A DNA stretch of 64,000 nt from Asterias amurensis (GCF_032118995.1 NC_092660.1:1875501-1939500), one strand, 5' to 3'; counted from the first letter of the stretch, positions 12,592-25,396 are shown. Notes: a model not told the origin generated them from the sequence alone. Numbers and translations are program-made.

Positions 12592-14317
12592 ATGTCTTGT
12601 TTCTGCATCCGTCTGCAGAAGGATATCGTGAAGACGTTGGATTTCCGTCACTGCAGCCTCTCCTTCATCCCTCCGGAGGTGTACGAGTACGATGAAACAC
12701 TGGAAGAGTTATGTCTGGACTCCAATAACATCAAGGAATTACCCAGGGTAATAATAATAATAATAATAATAATAAATGGCACTCTAGCCTATATTGTAGC
12801 GCTTCACACAAAGGTCCCAAAATGCTTTACAAATAAAGAAAAGTTATGATCAAAACATGTGAGTTGTCAGCAGATATTTGAAGCTGTTCTCGTTTTGGAG
12901 CAGTTCTGATGTTGCAGTCAGGCTAGTTTGAAAGCCAGTAAACTCAAGACAGTGTTTTCAAAAACCTAACTGTGTAATATTTGTACGTCTAATGGCAAGA
13001 TCTGTTTTTGTTGCAGTCGCTCTTCCACTGTCAATTCCTTCGGAAACTCAGTGTGTGTGACAACGATCTCAATTCCGTCCCGAATGCTGTTGCCAGCCTC
13101 GTCAACTTGGAACAACTAGACATCAGTAAAAATGGTAACATCATCCACATCTTCACCAAAGTGTACAAAGAGAGCCTGTCTTAAAAACCTGTCTACCTAT
13201 CAACACTGACAGTTCAAGTGGCTCTCGTAACCCACTGTAGCTACTCTTAATTGGGCAAAACACTCTTGTCACACGAAGTTGTGTGCATTTAGATGGTTGA
13301 TTTCGAGACCTCAAATTCTAAATCTGAGGTCTTGAAATCAAATTTGTGAAAAATTACTTCTTTCTCGAAAACTGTGTCACTTCAGAGGGAGCCGTTTCTC
13401 ACAATGTTTTATACCTTCAACCTCTCCCCAATACTCATCACCAAGTAAGGTTTTTAACTATTATTTTGAGTAACTACCAATAGTGTCCACTGCCTTTAAG
13501 AACTGATTTATAAATGATACTGATTTCTTTTCCAGGTATTGTGGAGCTACCAGACAGTATCAAATGCTGCAAGAATCTTAGCCTGGTGGAGATCAGTGTC
13601 AATCCTCTGGGAAAGTAAGATCATTATTCCTAAGCTGTGTCCCTAGTCCCTAGTCTGTCCCTTTAAAACCAATTTGAAATGGTTCTGATCATAGAGTTAT
13701 ATATAAGAACTAGACGGCGCACTGGCGATGCTTCTTGCACAAACGCGACGGGACCGCAAGGAGACATGCGCACCATTCTGTACGCGCGTTGAATATGAAG
13801 TACACGTTGGAATTTTTGTTTATTGAATGCTGACGCGATGCCGTTTTGTCAACTTACAAAATGGCCGCACAAACGCACGCTGTTCGATGCCTGCTTCGTC
13901 AACTTACAAAATAGCTGCCTGCATGCATGGCGGGGTGCGTATATAGGCCAGTGCGCCCTCTAGTTCTTATAATATAACTCTATGGTTTTGATAATCTGAG
14001 TTATGCAGAGGGGGAAAAAAAACCAACACTTTAAACCAGGCTCAGTATCAGGATCAATGTTTCTCATCTTCTTAGGGTTTGCTAATGTACTCGATATGTT
14101 TTCATTTGTATTTGGGCCATGATTCCTAACTCGGTTTGTGAATGGTCTAATCCTCTTGTGGTGTATTTTGCTATCTTAGTTGCATGGTTTTTTGTTTTCT
14201 TCTTATAAACCTAAGCTTAGACTCCAAGTTTGCACACTGAGAATATCATTGAAAGAACACAAAACCAGGATAGGCAGAGTGAAACTCCATCATAACCAGG
14301 GTCACAAAGGGCCAGCC

Positions 14318-14352
<35 letters not shown>

Positions 14353-17300
14353 AACACTGGTTCAAAATTTATAACAATGCTAAAGCCAGAGTCCCAAGCC
14401 TAGGTTTTAGAAAAAGGCCCAAACAGTTCAGTGTTCTCTATTTGGGTTTCCCATTCATAGATGGTTTGAATATTTCCTTTCAGGCTTCCAGAGGGATTCA
14501 CCCAACTGGTCAATCTGACCCAGCTGTACCTCAACGACACACTCCTTGACTACCTCCCGGCAAACTTTGGCCGTCTTGTCAAACTCACCGTCTTGGAACT
14601 TAGAGAGAACAGACTCAAAGCGTTACCACGGTAATTAATCAAAACATTATAATAATAATAGTGGCTTCTTATATAGCACGCATATCCGTCACTCAGTGAC
14701 ACTCCTGGCACTGTAACATTTATTATTTCCTGTAAGGTATGTGGGACTACATTTGAGTTATGAGACCTACTCCTTTCACATAGCACCATGTAATGGTTTA
14801 TAGGGTGCTGTCGCGCAATATGCTGCCAATCAAACCAGGAACACTGGGGCGAACCCTTCTCTTTTCAATAAGTGCACCAGTGCCAAGTTTCAGGGCTCTG
14901 CTTACTGTAAACAAAGAATTGGCACTTACGGAAGCAGGTAATTCCGCGCTTCTGCCAAAGGTTAGCAGGTGTTCGTGCGCATTCCACATTACTTGGCTTT
15001 CCTCGCTTACACAGCTAGCACAGAAATTTGGCACTTGCACAGTGAGTGGAGAATGGTGATCGCAAGCACAGGATTCGGCGGTAAGCAGAGCCATGAACAT
15101 TGGGCCTAGCAAGAGAATAGATTTCTGTGTGAATGATCAGCAACCTTTGAGCCAATTTGGATGCAATGGAAATTCAATTATCATTGTTACGAAAATTTAC
15201 AAAAATTGTGACAATTCTTTGGTGGATTTTTAACTTTGTTTTCTTCTTTTTACCAATTACAAGGTCTATGTCAAGATTGACAGAGCTAGAGAGACTGGAT
15301 CTTGGCATGAATTCATTCAGACAAGTAGTAAGTATACAGGGAACCAGACCAAACCATGGGGGCTAACTACAATTGAATGTTAAAAGTTAGTTTTAAATAC
15401 ATTGTCACTGCCAGGGTTGTAGCTAGACCAATTTTAGTGGTTCGGCCTTAAATGAATTCTGTTTGGAAGTCAACCAAGGGCAACAGATCAACAAAATAAT
15501 CATAATTCACTATAGGCCATCAATAGACCAATGCGACGAAACAAAATTGGTTGCGCTCTCTATTGAAAACATTAACAATTGCGGTGTCTTTTTGTGCATA
15601 TCTATGCACTGAAGACACCGCAGCAAATTGCGCTTGGTGCTCAACACTTGCGCGCCCTTTGCACGCCCGGATCAATCTATTGCTGCAGTGCAAGCTTCAG
15701 GCATGATGCCATGTTTTTAAACTGTTCATGGCCCCATGCATCAAGTTGAATGGCCTCTTGATTGTGTTCTTTCTCTGTGACATTTGATACTCCTTATCAT
15801 TAGCCCAGATCAATGCATAGTGGACAGTATTTTTAAATCTGTGCTGGGCAGCACATTTCGTTTTGCTCAGAGTGCTGGGCAAAAACTGTGAGGCCTTGGT
15901 AGGGTCACCCAGCACTGCTAACCGTTACAAGGCTGGTAACTGGTCGCACAAAGTTTACAGTTCTTTTCCCTAATTAGTTTTTTTGTCTATGTTGTTTTAG
16001 CCTGAAGTGATTGGTTTCTTCACAAAGCTGACCGAGTTATGGGTCGACTCCAATAAGATTACTTCCATACCATCGGTAAGTGACGATCATTTTGTAATTA
16101 TCGGCGTCGTGTGACCTCATGCAGGCTCTCCCACTGAGGTTTTCCTCCTGCATCTAAAACAACATTTCCTTCGTCTCTATCTTTATTTGGGGGTGCCAGT
16201 CAGAAGCCATACAACAATTAACTGCCAGGGATCACACCCAAGTTAGGATACAACCTGGGAAGCGGCAGCCAGGGGACCACCTTAATGGGATGCGACTTAA
16301 AATAAATAAAGAAAAACAGTTAATAAAAAAAAAATTATGTGTGAAAATTTTGCTTTCAGAGCATAGGAAACCTGAGAGAGCTCGTTTATCTAGACGCTTC
16401 CTGTAACCGCATCGAAACCCTCCCCTCAGAGATACAAGGGCTAGAGAGTCTGACGGATCTTCATCTCTCCAAGAACTACCTTCAAGAGCTTCCTGACACC
16501 GTTGGTAAGTGGGACTCGAGCCTCAGACTAACAAGAACCCAGAATGTGTGGGGAGTAAAAACGGATCTTCTGTGCCAGAAAAAAAAAATAGCCTGTAAGC
16601 TCGGTTTATACTTCTTGCGATTGAGAATGGGAAATGGATTTCTAGTCACAAATTCGCAATAAATTACTCACAACAGTTCAACTCCTGTGAAACATTTGCT
16701 GCGAAAACACACACGTTATGTCTCACTAAAATTGTTCAGTGACTAATTTAGCAAAACTTTGCCCAACTGTGTTAGGTCAGTTGTGAAAGATTTATTGTGT
16801 TAGTGGTGCACAACTTGCGCAGTGGATATTGCGCAAGCTGACTTACGCAGATGCGCAGAGTTTTGTGGTGTACACACAAACAATACGGAGGAGCTATACA
16901 GCATTTTTTTGCGCAGTGCCTCTTTAGTGTGTGATCTGTTGCTACTACAAAATCTAGATGAAATAATACTTGTTGAGTAGCCTGCAAGATATTACAAGAT
17001 TACACAATCAGATTCAAGATAATTTGGTATTCACAGAGCCTCTTTGGTGCGAGAAATGACGCTTTGAAAAATGCAAGATAGAATTCTGTTTGATCGTGAC
17101 ACAACGCTACCAAGAGAATCAATGTTTTTAGCGCAATTTGTTGAATTAGTCTGGTTTTCTGTTCATCAGGTCAATTAAGCAACCTACAGAGTCTAAAGCT
17201 TGACTGCAATCAGCTTTCCTTCCTCCCCTACTCCATCGGTGGACTAGTCTCGCTAGAGGAGCTTATATTGACCTCAAATGACCTCGAGGAACTCCCGCCC

Positions 17301-20300
17301 AGTATTGGACTTCTGAGAAAGCTCTCCCACCTCAACTTGGACCAGAACATGCTCCTGGAGCTCCCTGCAGAAGTAAGTCTAACTGTTCTTTTGTGGTATT
17401 TTTTTGGCCTGGCTGTTTTCTTTATTTGTATTAAGCGATAGGAACTTAGAAATGTGGTTTATTACTAGGAAATAAATTTTTGAAGACCTTTGGAAGTATT
17501 TCTCTAACACAATTTTTACATCCCTTTCCCAGCTCGGAAGCTGCAGCTCCATAAGTCTCCTCTCTCTTCAAAGTAACTTCCTGTTGGTGCTACCAGACGA
17601 GATCGGTCACATCAGCAATCTGTGCGTCTTCAATCTTAGTAACAACCAGCTGAGATATCTTCCATACAGTACGACCAAACTTAAGAAACTCAAAGCTATG
17701 TGGCTCTCAGAGAATCAGGTGAGTCGTTACAAACCAATCAATCAATCAATCAATCAATAGCAATCAATAGTTTTTTATAATTTTTCTCTGTTGACGTTTG
17801 ATTTATTTTTCCCCTCAGGGCAAGCCATTGATTCCTCTCCAATCAGAAATGAAAGAAGACCTCGGCAAGAGGGTCTTAACCTGTTTCCTGTTTCCGCAGC
17901 AGCACAGAGAACCTGGGGATGGTGAGTAACTCTTGAAGAAACGATAGTGTGTGTCGTGGTCGAGTGGTTAAGAGCATGGAATTCAAGTTCTGGTGGCTAA
18001 GTCATGAGGGTGTAGGTACCAATCCCGGTCATGACACTTGTGTCCTTGAGCACGACACTTAACTCTATTGCTTCTCTTCACACAGGGGTAAATCGGTACC
18101 TGTGAGGACAGAGATGGTTCTAGTGATTGATTTAGCTACATACTTGGCAGTACAGGCTGTATACTCCCAAGGGAGCAGAGATGGTTTAAGGGATGAAATA
18201 TATTGCCCAATGACCAGAGTAATAAAAGTTGAAGTGCCATAAGCGTCTCTGCGTGACCGTCCCAAGCACTATATAAGAAGCCGGTATTATCATAGATAAC
18301 TAGTATTTCTGTTTGAATTGATGACATTTGCCCTGTGACTGACACTTGACCTATGATGTCAGGTTTAATGTACATCCTCTTCCTTGTTTTTTATCTTAAG
18401 ATGTTTATCTGAGTGACGGCGATAGTTTCCATGCATCAGTGTGGGATGACCAGCGTCTTAACTCCAGGCAGATTGCATTCGATGTGTCCGAGTCAGACTC
18501 TGAGGTAAGTTGCCTCATGCAGACTTTATGTAGATAGACAAAGACCTAGTCTGGTCTCATGTCCTTATTCGCAAAGATAAAGACAGGTACTGGATTATTT
18601 TTCAGTTACTTTTTAACTTCACTCTGGTTTTCAAGATTCATTGCAGCAATTTTTGAAATTGTGCTGACGCATATGGCTTATTTCTCAAAACATTGGTTAT
18701 TGTCTTTTTCATTTTTAGCACAATATGAAGCGAGCTCCGACGCCTTACCCCAAAGAGGGAATCAAGAGGAAGGTCCGGCTCCCACCCACACCGAGCCCTT
18801 CCCAGGGTCGGCAGAGTAGATCGACAAGCAAGCGTGACATTCTCCCTAACTATCCATCAGTTGATGTGTCTGTAAGTAGACTTGATTGTTTGTTTGTTGG
18901 TTTGTTTGTTTATTTGATTGTATGTTTTTTATTTTTTTATTTTGTTTTTTTTAGATGATCTTCCCTACAAGGGAACTCGGTAAACTTCCAAGGGGGGGGG
19001 GACACAAAATCACCAAGCTCGCAACAGGCGATGTCTCTCATGCATACATTGGTTTAACGTCTTTGGAAACTTTTGAAGGGGCACCAAGGCCAAGACCAGG
19101 GCAACTGGGGCCATGGTCTCCGTGAAATTCCAGGCCTTGTGAGACTTAATTCATATGTAGGCCGCAAATTGGCTCCAATAACCTGGTCACAATATACATT
19201 GTGGCTCTGTGACATTGTAGCGCTGTGACATTGTGAAGTAAAATTGTGACACTGATATTATTAATGGTTTATTTATTTCATCAATATTTATAAAAAGACA
19301 CTAGCAGTAAAAAAAAAAAAATGAGTTGTGGTCAAATAAATGTACACTTTGGCAGTTTGATATTATGACACTGTGACACTGTGACATTGTGACACTGTGA
19401 CATTGTGACATGTAACACTCTAATTGTCAAAGGAAATCTTTGTCAAGGGTACATAGAGTATGGTGTTGTCATTTGATGTGGATTTGTGTTTTCTTGTTTC
19501 AGACACGTCAGGGTCGCCAGGGAGGCCCTCGTGAGGCTAAACCTCGCCGTTCTAGATCCCCCGGTTCACCCATTGCCGACAGCCTTCATTTGTTCCAGGC
19601 AGATAAGGTGACTTTACATAACAATAATAATAGTAACTAGTTCTTATATAGCTTGTTGTACAGTAACCATATCAATGAGGTTTACATTGGTGTCCTGGTC
19701 ATTGGGCCAATAACAATCCATGTAATCTTTCTCAGCTCCCTGGGGAGTATAGCCCTGAGTTGCCAGAGCCCTTCAAAGGCTTTTCATACACAATGTCAAC
19801 CTTAACCCTCACAGGTATCCATTTATACCCCTGGGTGAAGAGAAGCAATTGTAGTGAAGTTTGTTGCTCAAGGCGCAAGTGCCACAACCGTGGATTCGAA
19901 CCTACACTCCGATGATTGTACCACCAGAACTTGAATTCAATACTTTGATTCCACTTGAAATGACACCTCCCATACATACATACACTGGGTTTTTTAAGAT
20001 GAACATAACTTTGTAATGCTTAGCTACTTTTTGTGCTTAAGTGGCTCTTTTAAATTGCCGCAAGGTGTTGTTTGTGCAGTTGTCTGTTCAGTGGATGAAG
20101 AATTATTTTGTTACTGTTTTTAGGAGTTGATGGCAAAGGATAAAGCTCGACTGAGGGGAAGTATTTCTTCTGTCAGTCGTCAAGATAACGACTCTGAGTC
20201 CATTGCATCATCGACGAGAGAAAGAGTCGTTGGACGTCGAGAAATGAGGGTAGGTTGTCGCTGCAGTAATGCGTAGTTTTCAATTTATTGGAACAAACTG

Positions 20301-23300
20301 TCTTGAAGGTTTTTGATACCTTTTTGCGTTTACCTGTTAAGTTTTGGCTTCATTAGTCAAGTTTTTTTAGAAAAAAAGTGGAAAAAAAAGTAAATAAAAT
20401 AATAGGACTGGTAAATCTGTTGTACATTCTAAAATAATTTTCATCTCCTCCAGAGATGAAAATTGTTTTGGTGTCACTGTTTTCAAAAACTACAGCACCT
20501 CAACAAGTAATATTTTAAGGGAACCTTCTTATCATCACTATTTTCAAACAGTGTAAGTTTAATGTAAATCTGTGGACATTGTGTTTTGCTTGGTACAAGA
20601 AGTACCCAAACCCTTTAATGGTAAAATTGTTCTCTCACTATATTTGATTTTCTCTTTCCTAGGCTCAGACGGATAGAGCAGCCATGAGCGATAGTGAGGC
20701 TTTCATTCGGAGCCCCGTTTGGAGCCACACTGGCGGAATTGACCAAAATAAACAACCGGGCACTCCGCAGAACTACAACGCCAGACCTTCTCGCAGTGGT
20801 GGTAAAAGCCATAGTCGTGGCTATGAGTCTGATCGGGTCGACGGGTCCAGGACTCCTCTGATGTCTTCACGGCGGCCACAGGTCCAGGGTGAACACGCCA
20901 GGACCCCACAGAGTAGCAAGGCAAACTACAGCCGTGGTTACGAGTCTGATCAAATTGACGGGTCCCGGACTCCTCTGATGTCGGCACGGCGGCCACAGGT
21001 GCAGAGTGAACACGCAAGGACACCCAAGGCGAATTACAGTCGCGGTTACGAGTCAGAATGTATTGAGAGCTACCACTCTCCTCTGGAGGAATATGTCCGA
21101 AGACAGACAACGAACAGATCAGAAACAAATCGGAACTCCAATGTGAGTGTGGATGGGCACCAGTCTGCACCCCGCCCTGTATCCCACAGGCGGAATTCAG
21201 GCTACAGTACTGACCCGGAGCGCAGGTCCAGGGCGCCGGCCGAGAGTCGAGAATCCAGAATGGCAGAGGTGAAGCAGAAGAGAGATCAGATGCTACCGCC
21301 TCCGTACCACAGAGTGAGACAACTACGATCGGGACAAGAGGGGTCTTCACAACCCAACACTCCTCACAGAGGCAATCGAAGAAGCCAACCTCAAAATGTG
21401 AAGGACTACGGGTGGATTGATGGACAACTTCCATCTACCCCAGAGGACCAAGTAATGGATACCTCTAGACATCATGGCGGAGAGCTGCCTGGAACCAGAG
21501 ATGGCGATAGAAGCAATCAACCCAAGGAGTCCAATCCGCATAATCCATCGAGGAGAACTCCTCAAGGTAAAACAATGCCAAGAGCAAGCTACCCATCTGC
21601 CTTTTCAGATACAGAGGTGACTTCCAGTCGAAGGCGCAGCAAGTTGCACAATCAAGAACGATCGGAGAGAGCCCCCGCTGCTAGTAACAAACCACAGATT
21701 GAAAGAACTTTGCAAAGCGATAGTGAGAGGGTATCCCCAGTCTTCAATCAAAACGGACCCGATTCGGAGAACCCCCCAAGATGGGACAGAACTTTCCTCG
21801 TCAACAGAAGAAGGACGCCACCTGTTTCTGAAGACGGTCAACGTATGGACGGTGGAGACTACCAACCAAGACAAGGCGGACAGACTGACGGGGGAAGGGC
21901 GTCTCCATATACCACCAAGGAGAACTCTGACGCACGTAGTAATGCCAGGCAACCTAGCTTCAGGCATCAGGACTCACAACAACAGAGCGCTCCAAGACAA
22001 GGCGACACAGTTTCAGTCGAGGATGCCACTCGACACAATCCAAAAACAACAGACTCACAAATCTACGCTAACTCAAACACCAACAGTGACTACCTGAACT
22101 CTCTCAACGACCGACGCCATACGGCTGCACATTCGGACAACTTTCCCAAAAATCTGAACCCACGAGAGAGTCGAAGTCTCCCAAGAGATGTTGGAAGTTA
22201 CCAAGAGCATCCAAAAGAAGCATTCAAATCCGACATCGGCATTCATCAAAGGTCCTCAGAAGAGGTTGGAAATAGAAGAAGCTCACCCGATGAAACCGTT
22301 AGTGAGCGTCACCCTCATTTTAGGGTGAGTGGTTCTTTACTCAATTGAGAAGTCCTTGAGTATGTTTTCCTTAAATAATAATAATACTTATCAGTTGTTT
22401 ACATACAGCCTGTGCTGCCAAGTATTAAACGCACTGAGCTAAATCAACTAAAAAAACCATCTCTGCCCTCACAGGTACCGATTTACCCCTAGGTGAAGAG
22501 AAGCATTTAGGGTTAAGTGTCGTGCTCAATGACACAATTTACGACAAAACTTAAATACGATGCTCACAACCAATCAGCCATGACACCTCGTTGAAGTCCT
22601 TGAGTCCGTTTCCCTTTACAGAACTTGTATATTTTGCTGCAAATTTAATGACGAAATACTCAAGTCTTAATTAAATTGAATGTGATTTGATTATTGTCGA
22701 CTTATTTTTATTATTTGTTTTGCTCTAATAGAGAGGTGACAAGAAGAAGCGACTGCATGGTGGAGCTCCAGACTATGCTGCCTCAGAACCAGAACTCAGA
22801 CAGGCGTTCCAAAACGCCAAGCCAACCGAACCCGTTCCTGATCAAGTCAACTTCAGACCACCACCTCCAGAGACCAGAACCTTGCCATTTGACAACAGAA
22901 GGTCATCGAGCCAGGTCTTACAAAACGGAGCACGAGATTTCGGCAGGTTCCCTGTAGGTTTGCCCTCATCAACGCCAAGTGTAGAGAGTGGTTCCAGATC
23001 ACAAAGCCCGTTTGATTCCAGACCGCAGACTCCAAGCGACGTACAGCGAAGAAGCCGACCGAACTCCCCGACGAATCTTCCACGATCTCGTCCTCATTCT
23101 GACCACGAATCTTACCATCCCGTCAACAGACAGAAAGACTTTAGAGCTTCTAATTCCTTCAGACCTACAAAAACTAGCGATAGACAATATGACAGTGATT
23201 ACGGATACCTGAGGGGCTCCAGCATGCCGAGATCTACTGCCACTCCAGGGAATCCTTACCCTACCCCTCACGGCATAAGACCCAGAGAAAGCCTCAACGG

Positions 23301-24743
23301 GCCCCTCACCCCGATTGTACCTGACACCATGAACCAGGACAGACGGAGAATCCTGTCCTCTGAGTCTGACCAGACACACTCCCTAGGTCCATCCGGTCAC
23401 TCGTCCAAAGTGCCCTGGCCGGACCTCTGGCCTCAAGACTCCTCAGGATACGCCAGCGACCAGAACGAACCAGGATGGAAAAGAGGTGAGAATGAAATAA
23501 TTTGTGAGCAGTAGTAGGTTTATGTCCATTCGAGGATGCTGCGACCAGAGATGAGGTTGGTACCCACTATCACCCTCACTAAGTGTGGATGGATTTGACG
23601 TTATTATTATTTGTCTTCCAGGTTCCTGCAGCACTCCAACATCTTCCGTCTTCCAGGGTCCCTCAGCTCCGACGTCCTGGAAACCTGGGTCTGAAATGAC
23701 TCCTGATACTAGATCAAGACACCCCTCTTCTGAACACCATCAACAGGGCTTGACAAACAAACAGGTACCTTGTTTTGTTTATTAATAACTATAATATTAT
23801 TAATAGTGGCTTCATATAGCACTCATATCTGTCACTCATTGATGCTTTAACATATAGTACATTGTGTATTTTTCTGCTAGGATGTGAGACTGCATTTAAA
23901 TTATGAGACCTACTCCTTTTACATAGCATCATGTAATGGTTTACAATGTGAGGTGGCGCAATATGCTGCCAATCAAACCAGAAACATCGGGGCGAACCCC
24001 ACCGGGGGGGGGGGGGGGGGGGGAACCCCACCGGGGCAAAACACACAGGATCAACGGCTTAGCGTCCCATCCAAAGGACGAAGCCTAATGATTAAGTGTC
24101 TTGCTTATTACGTTTGTGTGTGTAATAAAGAGAATATGGCCAAGATTGATACAATAGATACATTGTTGAAGAAAAAGTAGCATAAAAACCTAAACGGTTG
24201 TATCTTTTCCTTTGATTCCTTTTATTTCAGCTGAAAGTAGTGATTTTCAAGAACCCTGGTCTTGGTTTCAGCATCACTGGAGGCACAGAGGCCCACGGTA
24301 ACCCCTTCTCTCCTCACGATCCGGTCAGTCATTTTCTTCTTCTTACAGTTAAACAATTTTCCCAGAGTTTCCTCATTTTTGTTTTCCTCAGACTTTTTAA
24401 ACAAGACAAGAATCAAAGTGAGAAAATATTTCCACATAGTTTAACTCATAACAGACCATTAATTTCTGTATAATCATCACAAAACGCCCAGACATCATTA
24501 GATTGGTCATGGTCACGGACAAAGCCTTCACAACTGCTGGCCCGAAACTGTGCAACAGTTTACCATCTCGCATCAGAACACTGGACACTGTTCCATCATT
24601 CAAAAACCACTTACAAACCAACCTGTTTCCAGTTACTCTTTAATTGTATTTGTTTTTTATTGCCTCTTGTTGCTGAGCACCATGATCTAGATGGAATGAC
24701 GCTATACAAATCTGGTTATTATTATTAATATTATTATTATTTA

Positions 24744-24792
<49 letters not shown>

Positions 24793-25169
24793 TTTACTAT
24801 TATTATTATTTATCTAATCAATTTTGTTTTCAGTAAGAATTTCAAGAAGAAAAAAACATGATACAGTAAGACCATTTTGATTGTTTAAAAAATATTTGTT
24901 GCAAATATGTGACGCCAACATTTGTATTGCAATCACAGAAAGTATGAACCAGTCTTTATTCTATTGTTTTGTTTCCGGTCCCACAGGGAGTCTTTGTGAC
25001 CAAGATTCAACCGGGAGGTCCAGCCGATGGCGTCCTAAAACCCGGAGACAAAATCTTAGAGGTGAACAATCGCAGCTACGAGAACATCAGCCATGAAGAT
25101 GCCGTCAAGCTGCTACGAAAGAGCAACCCCGTATCCATGGTGATAAACAGACGGTTTAACCACTCCTGA
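12592..25169 (+). CDS. ERBIN: LAP-family scaffold (ERBIN/LRRC7 type), LRRs plus PDZ
   Basis: Nineteen exons: 12592-12747, 13017-13134, 13536-13614, 14484-14630, 15264-15327, 16001-16075, 16360-16504, 17170-17372, 17533-17718, 17819-17921, 18401-18504, 18719-18871, 19503-19607, 20124-20249, 20663-22324, 22732-23485, 23622-23764, 24231-24323, 24987-25169. They total 4599 nt, or 1532 residues. Residues 20-410 are about 16 leucine-rich repeats with strong ERBIN/densin landmarks ([34 protein letters not shown]). The LAP-specific segment follows ([14 protein letters not shown]), then a disordered Ser/Pro/Arg middle (about 510-1440). A PDZ domain sits at about 1443-1526 with carboxylate loop GLGFSITGG. 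Vertebrate relatives anchor receptors and junction proteins at the basolateral or postsynaptic membrane. One gene here equals two in vertebrates. The middle carries three tandem SRGYESD repeats. Most introns contain SINEs or MITEs. Confidence 0.95.
13258..13499. mobile_element. MITE family A, 3' half, LAP intron 2
   Basis: It runs from 'cactcttgtcacacgaagtt' through the central palindrome and 'gagccgtttctcacaatg' to the perfect end 'tagtgtccactgcctttaa'. The 5' half is missing. Confidence 0.85.
13688..13985. mobile_element. MITE family F in LAP intron 3
   Basis: Terminal inverted repeats of about 36 bp (CATAGAGTTATATATAAGAA ... GCGCACTGG and its complement) flank 225 bp. Inside is a duplicated 'cgtcaacttacaaaatggc' block. 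A longer relative with similar ends is at 26616-27103. Confidence 0.85.
14319..14353. repeat. (GAC)n microsatellite
   Basis: About eleven consecutive ACG/GAC triplets lie in LAP intron 3. They create a spurious Thr-rich open frame at 14180-14374. Confidence 0.95.
14643..14880 (-). mobile_element. SINE family S1, minus orientation, LAP intron 4
   Basis: Read on the minus strand it has 'gaagggttcgccccagtgttcctggt', 'gcgacagcacc', 'tttatgagacctact' complement, and the tail 'gtgctatataagaagccact' followed by ATT repeats. The tRNA-like head is missing; a family-P MITE (14873-15106) adjoins that end. Confidence 0.75.
14873..15106. mobile_element. Inverted-repeat MITE related to 225-478
   Basis: The ends are 'gccaagtttcagggctctgc' and 'gcagagccatgaacattggg'. 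The interior shares 'ttggcacttacggaagcagg', 'ccacattacttggct' and 'gctagcacagaaatttggca' with the element at 225-478. Confidence 0.75.
16195..16305. mobile_element. SINE-like body fragment, LAP intron 6
   Basis: 'tgccagtcagaagccatacaac', 'ccagggatcacacccaagtt' and 'acaacctgggaagcggcagc' recur, inverted, at 48622-48720 next to a tRNA-like head, and in part at 7670-7740. It is probably the body of a tRNA-derived SINE. Confidence 0.55.
17952..18292 (+). mobile_element. SINE family S2, complete, LAP intron 10
   Basis: The head has 'tggtcgagtggttaagagc' (A-box) and a B-box-like 'ggtaccaatcccggtc'. The body has 'tgtccttgagcacgacactt', 'taaatcggtacctgtgagg' and 'gtatactcccaagggagc', and the tail is 'agcactatataagaagcc' with AT-rich repeats. 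It is the best plus-strand copy in the window; the minus-strand open frames at 18065-18375 are by-products. Confidence 0.85.
19620..19972 (-). mobile_element. SINE family S2, minus orientation, LAP intron 13
   Basis: It is a reverse copy with 'cagctccctggggagtata', 'acccctgggtgaagagaagc', a decayed B-box ('gtggattcgaacctacac') and an AAT-repeat tail at the exon-proximal end. It starts 13 bases after the donor of exon 13. Confidence 0.8.
20305..20620. mobile_element. Family C repeat, LAP intron 14
   Basis: It shares 'ttggcttcattagtca', a small palindrome 'ttcatctcctccagagatgaa', 'cagcacctcaacaagtaata', 'taaatctgtggacattg' and 'agtacccaaaccct' with the copy at 43330-43705. It ends about 40 bp before exon 15. 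Confidence 0.7.
20800..21090 (+). repeat. Three tandem coding repeats (SRGYESD) in LAP exon 15
   Basis: The protein repeats SRGYESD[22 protein letters not shown]: the first copy is 39 residues, the second 36, and the third is truncated after SRGYESE. Single GYxSD-type motifs recur later ([14 protein letters not shown] near the end of exon 16). The DNA repeat is imperfect and the frame is kept throughout. Confidence 0.9.
22374..22590 (-). mobile_element. SINE family S2 fragment, LAP intron 15
   Basis: An 'aataataataata' tail, 'accatctctgccctcacagg', 'accgatttacccctaggtga' and 'gagaagcatttagggttaag' match the minus-strand S2 copy at 40660-41035. The head is lost. Confidence 0.7.
23790..24110 (-). 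mobile_element. SINE family S1, minus, LAP intron 17, with G-run
   Basis: The tail 'aatagtggcttcatatagcac' leads into the family body ('gagacctactccttttacat', 'gcgcaatatgctgccaatc'). At about 24003-24023 a run of roughly 20 G lies between two copies of 'gaaccccaccggg', where other copies simply read 'gcgaacccc(ttctc)'. The head end is at 'aagtgtcttgctt'. The G-run length should be treated as approximate. Confidence 0.8.
24490..24815 (+). mobile_element. LINE 3' end (CR1/L2-like), LAP intron 18
   Basis: One open frame reads [16 protein letters not shown], then [17 protein letters not shown], then TNLFPVTL and a stop. This is the classic C-terminus of a CR1/L2-type reverse transcriptase. The 3' UTR ends 'gacgctatacaaatctggtt' followed by an (ATT)n tract at 24718-24810. 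The frame is intact over its last 40 codons, so this copy is younger than the one at 8925. Confidence 0.8.
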
Positions 25170-25396
25170 TTGGACAGAGTTAACTCAAATTTGAATACCT
25201 TGAACTAAGTGTCCACGATTTTCCGTTTTTTTTTACACCATTCTGTTTTGTAATTTGAAAGAGATAAAAACCTTAGGAGAAAGTGAAACCTGGAGAGCTC
25301 AGATTCATTCTCGACGCAAAGTTGGGTTTGGAATAACGCGATGTGCCAGAACAGCATGTTCGTGTGGCACACGGTTTTAAAACCTCTGCAGAGAGT

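Noticed and set aside
20703-21967. Long minus-strand frames opposite LAP exon 15
   Set aside because: They are antisense shadows of a 1.66-kb coding exon with strong codon bias and show no protein features.
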